Shown: in pieces, positions 56,030 to 64,000 of the stretch | Layout: each line of letters begins with the position of its first letter | Position numbering within the stretch: the first letter of the stretch is position 1 | Assembly (NCBI RefSeq): GCF_002288925.2 | Contig: NW_022098091.1 | Span: forward strand, 869,917 to 933,916 | Length of the DNA: 64,000 bases | Direction: 5' to 3' | DNA from: Delphinapterus leucas | Lineage: Eukaryota; Chordata; Mammalia; Artiodactyla; Monodontidae | Program-made: the position numbers and the translations under genes | The notes under the pieces: model-generated | The model's database searches: none | Told to the model about the DNA's origin: nothing | Seen by the model: the letters and a program-made list of their open reading frames with translations, nothing else

Positions 56030-58787
56030 CTTTGAAGAAAAAATATTTCCCTAAAATGAACTATTATTAAACTACCCTTTAACATTTTTTGTAAAGCTGA
56101 TTTCATGGTGCCAAACTCTTTTAGCTTTTGCTTATCTGTAAAACTTGAGCTTGCCTTCAAATCTGAATGAAAGCCTTTGGGTAGTGTATTCCTGGTTGTA
56201 GGTTTTTTCCTTTTCATCGCTTTAATTATATCATGCCCCTCCCTTCTGGCCTGCAGAGTTTCTGCTGAAAAGTCAACTGATAGCCTTATGGGATTTCCCT
56301 TGTATATAACTTGTTGTTTTTCCCTTGCTTTTTTTAAAAATTAATTTATTTATTATTTTTATTTTTTAAAATATATTTATTTGGGGGCTGCATTGGGTCT
56401 TCGTTGCTGCGCGCAGGCTTTCTCTAGCTGCGGCGAGCAGGAGCTACTCTTCATTGCAGTGTGCAGGCTTCTCATTGCTCTGGCTTCTCTGTTGCAGAGC
56501 ACGGGCTATAGGCACGCGGGCTTCAGTAGTTGTGGCTCACAGGCTCTAGAGCACAAGCTCGGTAGTTGTGACGCACAGGCTTAGTTGCTCCACGGCATGT
56601 GGGATTTTCCCGGACCAGGGATCAAACCCATGTCCCCTGCATTGGCAGGCGGATTCTTAACCACTGCACCACCAGGGAAGTCCTCCCTTGCTGTTTTTAA
56701 TATTCCTTCTTTATCTTTAATTTTGGCTATTTTAATTACAGTGTGTCTTGGTGTGGTCCTCTTTGGGTTGATCTTATTTGGGATTCTCTGTGCTTCCTGG
56801 ACCTGGATGTCTGTTTCCTCTCCCAAGTTAGGGAAGTTTTCAGCTATTATGTCTTCAGGTATGTTCTCTGTACGTTTCTCTCTCTCTTCTCCTTCTGGGA
56901 CTTTTATAATGTGAATGTTAGTATGCTTGATGTTTTCCCAGAGGTCTCTTAAACTGTCTTCATTTTTGAAAATTCTCTTTTCTTTTTTTCTGATCAGCTT
57001 GAATGATTTCCACTACTCTATCTTCCAGTTTGCTGATCTGTTCCTCTGTATCATTTAATCTACCATTGATTCCTTCTAGTGTTATTTTTTATTTCAGTTA
57101 TTGTATTCTTCAGCTCTGTTTGGTTGTTCTTTATATTTTCTAACTCTTTGTTAAAAACTTCTAACTTCTCACTCTGTTCATCCATTCTTCTCCTGAGTTC
57201 TTTGAGAATCTTTATGAGTATTGCCTTAAACTCTTTATTGGTAGATTGCTTATCTCCACTTAACTTAGTTTTTCTTCTGGCCTTTCTTCTTATTCCTTCA
57301 TTTGGAACACATTCCATTGTTGCCTCATTTTGCCTAACTTACTGTTTTTATTTCTATGTGTTTGGTAGGTTGTTTATGTTTCCCAATCTTGAAGAAGTGA
57401 CCTTATGTAGGAAATCTCCTTTGGGGCCCAGCAGCACACTCCGCTCTGGTCACCAGAGCTATATGCTTTAGGGTTGCTCTCTACATGTGCTGCGTGGGTC
57501 CTTCTGTTGTGTCTGGCTGACTACTTTGGGTGCATTGGTAGACATGGCTGGTCCCTGGTCTGGTTGGTTGCCAGGCCCTGCCTTGTGTGGAGGCTGCCAA
57601 CTGCTGGTGGTTGGGGCTGGGTCCTGGCTGCAGCTGGCTACGTGGCCAGGGGAATCCCAGTCCTGGTGCCAGCCCACTAGTGGGTGGAGCCAGGTCCTGG
57701 TGTGATTGGCTACAGGCCCGGGGGTTTCAGAGCTAGTGTCAGACTGCTGATGGGCAGGATTGTAGCATGGAGGGAGGTTCAGGGACTGTTGTCGGCCTGC
57801 TGGTGGGAAGGGCCAATTCCTGACGTGGCTGGCTGCAGGGTCTGGAGTGACCTGGAGCTGGTGATGGCCTGCTGGTGGGTGAGGCCAGGTCCCAGGGCTG
57901 GGTCTGATGGCTAACTGCAAGGGGCCCAGGGCTAATGCTGGTACACTAGTGGGAAGGTCTGGGTCCTGGGCCCCCTGGTATGTGGGGCCAGGTCCCCAGG
58001 CAGCTGGGGACTCAGGAGGTCCTAGCGCAACTAGCCTGCTGGTGAGTGGGACTGTGTCCTCATTCAGCTAACTGCTTGGCCTGGGACGTCCCAGGATGGG
58101 TGCCAACTGGCTGGTGGGCAGGGCCAGGGCCGGCACTAATAAGCTGGAGGGAAGATTCCAAAATGGTCCTTACCACCACCAGTGTCCTTGTGGTGGGATG
58201 CACTCCCAAAAACAGCTGCTGCCAACATCTGTGTCCCTAGGGTGAATTTCAGTTGCCTCCTGCCTCTCTGGGAGGCTCTCTGAGATCAGCAAGTGGGTCT
58301 GACCCTCTCAAATCACTGCTTCTGCCCTGGGTCTTGGAGTATGTTAGATTTTGTGTGTGCCCTTTAAGAGTGGGGTCTATTTCCTACATCCCTCTGGCTC
58401 TCCCAAAAGCAAGCCCTGCTGGTCTTCAAAGCCAAATGTTCTGGGGACTTGTCTTCCTGATGCAGGACCCCCTGGCCTGGGGAGTCCGACGTGGGGCCTG
58501 GACCCCTTGCTTCTTAGGGAAAACCTCTGCAATTATAATTATCCTCCTGTTTGTGGGTTGCCCACCCAGGGGTATGGGCCTTGACTATACCCCCATCTCC
58601 ACCTCTCTACCCCTCCTGTCTCTTTGTGGTTCCTTCCTTATATTTTTAGCTGTAGAAAATCTTTTCCGCTAGTCCTGAGGTCACTTTCATGGATAGTTGC
58701 TCTGTAAATGTTGCAGTTTTGATGTGCTTGTGGGAGGAGGTGAGCTCAGGGTCTTCGTACTCTGCCATCCTGGCCACATCCCTCATT
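56030..58787 (-). mobile_element. LINE-1 with intact 5' end, 5' UTR and decayed ORF1; 3' part missing
   Basis: The minus strand starts near 58787 with ggatgtggccaggatggc, a YY1-type L1 5' terminus. A GC-rich 5' UTR of repeated ctggtgggtggggccagg-like units runs to about 57320. ORF1 begins at 57317 (MECVPNEGIRRKARRK) and shows coiled-coil sequence (LENIKNNQTELKNTITEIKN). It continues, frameshifted, through the RRM-like part (QEAQRIPNKINPKRTTPRH) and the C-terminal domain (56217-56026, KQKLKEFGTMKSALQ). A SINE interrupts it at 56340-56683. No ORF2 follows. Confidence 0.85.
56340..56683 (-). mobile_element. CHR SINE, long type, inside L1 ORF1
   Basis: Duplication tcccttgct flanks it. It interrupts the ORF1 remnant of the L1 at 56030-58787. 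Confidence 0.91.
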
Positions 58788-59189
58788 GGGGTTCTTAAAG
58801 GAAAATAATCAGTTGAGAAGGATTGACATTTTTATATTAAATTTTCCCTTCTAGAAATACAGTTTACCTTTCCGTAGTCATTTCTTGATCTTTAAAGTAA
58901 GATTTCATCTTTTTCCTTATATAGACCATGGACTTTAAGTTTAATGCTTTTTACTAATTTTGTCAACATTAATTCACTATATCAATAAAATAAGAGAGAG
59001 AACCCATAAGATTGTATCAATAGATACTCCCAAAGTAGCACTGTGTGAAAATCAGCCGCCATTCCTAATAAAACTCTATGCAAAATAGGAATAGAAATAG
59101 AAATCGTAAACATAACAGTGTCTATTTGCCAAAAACCAGCAACAAACACATTAACTGCTGAAGTATTCAAATTAAGAACTAGACCAGGG
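58788..59189 (+). other. Intergenic DNA, no feature seen
   Basis: A/T-rich, flanking the 5' end of the L1; no ORF or repeat recognised. Confidence 0.5.
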
Positions 59190-59310
59190 GACTTCCCTGG
59201 CAGTCCAGTGGTTAAGATTCCACACTTCTACTGCAGGGGGCGCCAGTTTAATCCCTGGTCTGGGAACTAAGATCCCAAATGCTGCAGGGCGTGGCAAAAA
59301 AAAAAAAAAA
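59190..59310 (+). mobile_element. CHR SINE, short type
   Basis: Head gggacttccctggcagtcca; 15-A tail; duplication aagaacta. Confidence 0.88.
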
Positions 59311-59374
59311 GAACTAAAGAGGGAAGTCTACTGTTAGCATAAATATTCAACGTTATTTTGAAGATTGTACCTGA

Positions 59375-59480
59375 TTTATTTATTCATTCAACAAATGTTT
59401 ATTGAGTGTTTGCTATGAACTGTTTTAGGCAAACAGTCTATAGAGTAGTGAATAAAATTCTTGCCTTTGTGGAGCTTATA
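59375..59480. repeat. L2/MIR-type 3' end
   Basis: The phrase attcattcaacaaatgtttattgagtg is a standard L2-type remnant. Confidence 0.5.
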
Positions 59481-60327
59481 GCTGAAGCAATGAGACAATA
59501 AAGTGGAAAGAGTGGCATAAATATTTGAAAAGAAGAGATAAAATTATTTATACTTTCAAATATGATTGTACTTCTAGAAATCCTAATCAATTAAAAACTA
59601 TAAAAATTTATAAGAGAATTTAATAAAGTGACTGATAAAAATAAAGGTACACAAGCTTTTGAGAGTAGCAATGACCAGTGAAATAGACATGATTAAAATA
59701 TCCCACTTATTGAAGTATTTTTTATTCATACTCATAGATTCACTGTATTTAAGAGTCCTAAATTTAAAAGAGCAAGCAGATGTTCACAACACATGCTCTC
59801 CCCAAACCACCCGGCCTGACCCATCCCATTCAGAGCACCCCTCATGCTGTGAAAGCTCATCTCCTGGAATGATGAAAAGCCAACTGAAAAGCCAGAAGAA
59901 AAACCAACTATTTGCACATCCAGTTCTATTGCCTCTGTTCTTTGTGTTGGGGGGCCCATAGCTTGTGTATTAAATTAAGACTATGCAGACTATGACCTGC
60001 TGAATGAAGAGGCACAAGTCACCCGCATAGGTTAACAGGTAGCTCCTTCAGCATCCGTGCTCACAGTTTGGGGAAGTAAAACCCTGGGGTCGTTTTGATT
60101 GAAGGCACGGTCTCAGTCCACTCACACAAAGGGAGTCGCAAGACATTACTTACAGTTCCCAGAAACGGGCGGGCGGGGGGACAGGGGCATGCACAATGAA
60201 CCAGGGAAAGGTCATTTCTCTGTCCCACATCACAAACAAGCAAGACATAGAGAGCAAGGTAGCAAGCAAGGGGCAGAGGTCACCAACTTTGTGGGCCTCA
60301 ACTCTAAGGGGTTATTTTAAAAGATTC
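59480..60327 (+). other. Intergenic DNA, no gene seen
   Basis: A/T-rich to about 59760, then more balanced sequence with cgggcgggcgggggg at about 60165-60180. No conserved frame or splice pair. Confidence 0.5.
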
Positions 60328-60998
60328 CCACCAACTAGAGTAATGAAAATAAAAACAAAAATAAACAAATAGGACCTAATTAAACTTAAAAGCTTTTGCA
60401 CAGCAAAGGAAACCATAAACAAAATGAAAAGACAGCCCACAGAATGGAAGAAAATATTTGCAAATGAAGCAACCAGCAAGAGATTAATCTCCAAAATATA
60501 CAAACAGCTCATGCAGCTCAACATCAAAAAAACAAACAACCCAATCAAAAAATGGGCAGAAGATCTAAATAGACATTTCTCCAATGAAGACACAGATGGC
60601 CAAGAGGCACATGAAAAGATGCTCAACATCACTAATTATCAGAGAAATGCAAATCCAAACTGACTGGTATCACCTCATACCAGTCAGAATGGCCATTGCC
60701 AAAAAATCTGCAAACAATGAATGCTGGAGAGTGTGTGGAGAAAAGGGCGCCCTCCTACACTGTTGGTTGGAAGGTAAATTGGTACAGCCACTATAGAGAA
60801 CAGTGTGGAGGTTCCTTAAAAAACTAAAAATAGAGCTACCATATGATCCAGCAATCCCACTCCTGGGCATATATCCGGAGAGAACCATAATTCGAAAAGA
60901 TATATGTGCCCCAATGTTCATTGCAGCATTATTTACAATAGCCAGAACATGGAAGCAACTTAAATGTCCATCGATGGAGGAATGGATAAAGAATATGT

Positions 60999-61045
<47 letters not shown>

Positions 61046-61535
61046 GAATATTACTCAGCCGCAAAAAGGAAAGAAATAATGCCATTTGCAGCGACATGGA
61101 TGGACCTAGAGATTGTCATACAGAGTGAAGTAAGTCTGACAGAGAAAGACAAATATCATATGATATCACTTATATGTGGAATCTAAAAAAATGGTACAAA
61201 TGAACCTATTTACAAAATATAGTAACAGATGTAGAAAATAAACTTACGGTTACCAAGGGGGTAAGGGGTGGGGGAGGGATAAATTGGGAGATTGGGATTG
61301 ACATATACACACTACTATATATAAAATAGATAACTACAGCAATAAGAACATACTGTTTAGCACAGGGAACTCTACTCAATACTCTGAAATGACCTATATG
61401 GGAATAGAATCTAAAAGAGTGGATATATGTATATGTATAACAGATTCAGTTTGCTGTACAGCAGAAACTAACACAGCATTGTAAATCAACTATACCCCAA
61501 TAAAAATTAATTTAAAAGAATAAAAAACTGAAAAA
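60328..61535 (+). mobile_element. 5'-truncated LINE-1 (ORF2 3' end and 3' UTR)
   Basis: ORF2p C-terminal sequence is recognisable in the + strand ([28 protein letters not shown]), followed by the 3' UTR and the tail ctataccccaataaaaatta. A (TA)n expansion at 61001-61041 falls within the coding remnant. Frameshifts and stops show it is dead. Confidence 0.9.
61001..61041 (+). repeat. (TA)n microsatellite inside L1
   Basis: About 20 TA units, at the position where the L1 reads tatatacaatggaatatt in other copies. Confidence 0.97.
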
Positions 61536-61553
61536 TAAAAATAAAAGGTTTGG

Positions 61554-61825
61554 GACTTCCCTGGTGGCACAGTGTTAGGAATCCGCCTGCCAATGCAGGA
61601 GACACGGGTTCGAGCCCTGGTCCAGGAAGATCCCACATGCCGTGGAGCAGCTAAGCCCATGCGCTACAACTACCGAGCCTGCACTCTAAAGCCCATGAGC
61701 CACAATTACTGAGCCCGTGTGCCACAACTACTGAAGCCCGCCCACCTAGAGCCTGTGCTCCACAACAAGAGAAGCCACCACAATGAGAAGCCCGCGCACC
61801 GCAACGAAGAATAGCCTCATAAATA
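61554..61825 (+). mobile_element. CHR SINE, long type, with (GGGA)n after the tail
   Basis: Follows an L1 tail directly. A purine-rich gagggagagagggagggagg run is at 61831-61860. Confidence 0.88.
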
Positions 61826-62174
61826 AAACAGAGGGAGAGAGGGAGGGAGGAAGGAAAAAGAAAAGAATAGGAATTGAGAAAGAAGAAAAAATTGTGGAGA
61901 GGTAAAATGATTGCCTATATAGAAAATCAAAGAGAGTAAATGGACATGCTCTTAAAATGTAATGAAATATAGAATGCCATTCAGAAGAGCATAAGAATAT
62001 TGAGGAATAGAATTATTATGAGAACTAAATGAAAATTAAAGTAAAACATAAATCCAGACAAAATGGTGTGAGAGGCCTGTAAGGAAATATTTATAGACAA
62101 AAGATTTTTTCAGTATATAAATCTCTGAGTTTTTTACCTTTTGTCAAAAGTTAGAGATAAAAATATCCTTTCTC

Positions 62175-62400
62175 GGGCTTCCCTGGTGGCGCAATGGTTG
62201 AGAGTCCACGTGCCGATGCAGGGGACATGGGTTCGTGCCCCGGTCCCGGAAGATCCCACATGCCGCAGAGTGGCTGGGCCCGTGAGCCATGGCAGCTGAG
62301 CCTGCGCATCCGGAACCTGTGCTCCGCAACGGGCAAGGCCACAACAATGAGAGGCCTGCGTACCGCAAAAACAAACAAACAAACAAACAAACAAATATAT
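62175..62400 (+). mobile_element. CHR SINE, 'gcttccctggtgg' subtype
   Basis: Duplication atatcctttctc at 62163-62174 and 62401-62412. The tail grew into (CAAA)n. Confidence 0.93.
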
Positions 62401-62412
62401 ATATCCTTTCTC

Positions 62413-62680
62413 CAAATCCCAGCCAGCAATAGCTGTAATAGCTCTTTTACATTTTTTGCGTGTCTGACAAGGTGGAGTGTGATATCTCATTGTTACTTTA
62501 AATTGCATTTCCTGGGCTAATGGTGAATTTAAGCATCTTTTCATTATTTCTTGGCAGAAAATTTTCTCCTCTCTGCACTGTTTATTCATATTGTTTGTTC
62601 ATTCTTATATTGAATTAAGTTATAAGAGCTTTTGATATATTACGGATATTAATCCATTGTCTGCTTGGAGTATTCTTTCT
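62413..62680 (-). mobile_element. LINE-1 ORF2/3' fragment, antisense
   Basis: Text of the type 'gatatctcattgttacttta ... aagcatcttttcattatttc' is antisense L1. It is followed directly by a SINE. Confidence 0.55.
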
Positions 62681-62687
62681 TTCTTTC

Positions 62688-62798
62688 TGGCCATGCCGTG
62701 TGGCTTGCAGGATCTTAGTTCCCAACCATGGATTGAACCCGGCCCTGACAGTGAAACCGCTGAGTCCTAACCACTGTACTGCCAGGGAATTCCCTGTT
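62688..62798 (-). mobile_element. CHR SINE, short type
   Basis: Antisense copy; duplication tattctttcttt flanks it. Confidence 0.88.
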
Positions 62799-62851
62799 TA
62801 TTCTTTCTTTAGGATCATTTTATCCAATTAAAAAAAAAAAAAAAACCACCA

Positions 62852-63123
62852 GGACTTACCTGGTGGTGCAGTGGTTAAGAATCCGCCTGCCAATGCAGGG
62901 GAAACAGGTTCGAGCCCTGGTCCGGGAATAACCCACATGCTGCGGAGCAACTAAGCCCATGTGCCACAACTACTGAAGCCCATGCGCCTAGAGCCCGTGC
63001 TCCGCAATGAGAAGCCACAGCAATGAGAAGCCTGCACACCACAAAAAAGAGCAGCCCCCACTCACCGCAACTAGAGAAAGCCCACACAGCAATGAAGACC
63101 CAACGCAGCCAAAAATAAATAAA
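62852..63123 (+). mobile_element. CHR SINE, long type, with internal deletion
   Basis: Head ggacttacctggtggtgcag; the middle 'ctactgagcc' repeats are partly deleted; aaataaataaat tail. Confidence 0.88.
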
Positions 63124-63499
63124 TAAATGATTTTAAAAAACTTTTTAAAAGCCCACCAAATCATATTGGGATTCTAATTGAATCTAATTGAAATTGAAAT
63201 TACATTAAATATATACATTAATTTTGGGAGAATATTTTATGATAGTAAATAAATTCCTAAAACATGATTCAAACCGGTAAAGGAAATGATTAATAAATTT
63301 GATATCAAAATTTAAAAAAAATTTATGACCCAAGATACTATTACAAAGTAAAATATAAGTGACAGGGAAACAAATACACTATAATTCAGAACACTTTTAC
63401 ATATCAATAGGAAAAACATAACCAATCCTAAGAAAATGAGGAAATAATATAAATAACAATGTATAGGAAAGACATCCAAATGATAAATTAAAATATAAA

Positions 63500-64000
63500 A
63501 GATCCTCACTTAACAAAACACAAGTTAAAATATGGAGATACTATTTTTTCACCAATAAGATGATCAGAAATGAATTATTTGGCAATATCAACTGTTGGAG
63601 AAGGTATGGGGGAAGGTAATTGTATAGACTGCTGATGGGAGTGTACGTTGAAGCAGGCACTTTGAAAACAACTTGATAGCATCTAATAAAATTGAAAAAT
63701 ATACATGCTAACTGACTGTATGACCTATAGACAATCACACATATGCACAAGGAAACAGATTCAAGGATGTTTATTGAAGCATTATTTGTAATAGCAAAGA
63801 ATTGGAAACCATCTAAATGCCCATCAAAGAGAAAATGAATAAATTAAATACAATGTATTTATTACAAATAAACACTACAAGGTGGCTAAAGAGAAAGAAC
63901 CTAACATATATCACATTGTTGTGTGAAAAGGGCAAACCAAAGAATGATATGAATGTTAATTTAAACACACGAAATACACTAGGCATGTATATATTAATGG
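63500..64000 (+). mobile_element. Old LINE-1 ORF2-like remnant running off the window
   Basis: The + strand resembles a decayed ORF2 3' region (ttattgaagcattatttgta then atagcaaagaattggaaacc). It is strongly diverged, A/T-rich and without a usable frame. Confidence 0.6.

Noticed and set aside
57474..58672. GC-rich open frames with Trp/Gly-rich peptides
   Set aside because: They fall in the L1 5' UTR repeat region, where tandem ctggtggg units make frames open by composition.

Overview
This window is mammalian nuclear DNA, almost certainly from a cetacean. About 33 copies of the CHR-type tRNA-derived SINE (head resembling 'ggacttccctggtggcgcagtgg') lie on both strands, many with clean target-site duplications. 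I saw no BovB or Bov-tA elements, which argues against a ruminant. Genes are split into exons with GT/AG introns, and LINE-1, mariner, hAT, Tigger, MaLR, MIR and L2 remnants fill the rest. A toothed whale is plausible; the species cannot be named from the sequence alone.

Layout. (1) 1-11115: probably the 5'-UTR intron of POGZ; its first non-coding exon must lie to the left. It is rich in SINEs and L1 and holds an L1 with a twin-priming inversion. (2) 11117-42360: POGZ on the + strand. All 18 coding exons splice in phase into a 1413-codon ORF (stop at 40261-40263), followed by a ~2.1 kb 3' UTR with AATAAA at 42337. A nearly complete mariner lies in the second intron in this window. (3) 42360-43660: a ~1.3 kb gap holding a 454-bp Tigger (pogo-family) miniature element. 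(4) 43660-46050: PSMB4 on the - strand, convergent with POGZ. Its 7 coding exons give 259 codons, and its CpG-rich promoter carries ETS-like and YY1-like motifs. (5) 46100-64000: intergenic, holding many SINEs, several L1 pieces (one with an intact 5' end, 5' UTR and decayed ORF1), a MaLR LTR, and at 46.9-47.36 kb an unexplained gene-like relic on the - strand.

Function. POGZ is a nuclear chromatin protein built from C2H2 fingers, an HP1-binding zinc-finger-like region, a CENP-B-type DNA-binding domain, a pogo-derived DDE domain and a C-terminal LEDGF-binding motif. PSMB4 is the non-catalytic beta7 subunit of the 20S proteasome. They are neighbours (the same convergent pair as in human 1q21.3, from memory) and not a functional pathway.

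I found no new multi-gene system. The best novelty candidate is the gene-like relic upstream of PSMB4. Repeat-family names and splice calls come from reading the sequence and from memory of consensus sequences; no search was run.
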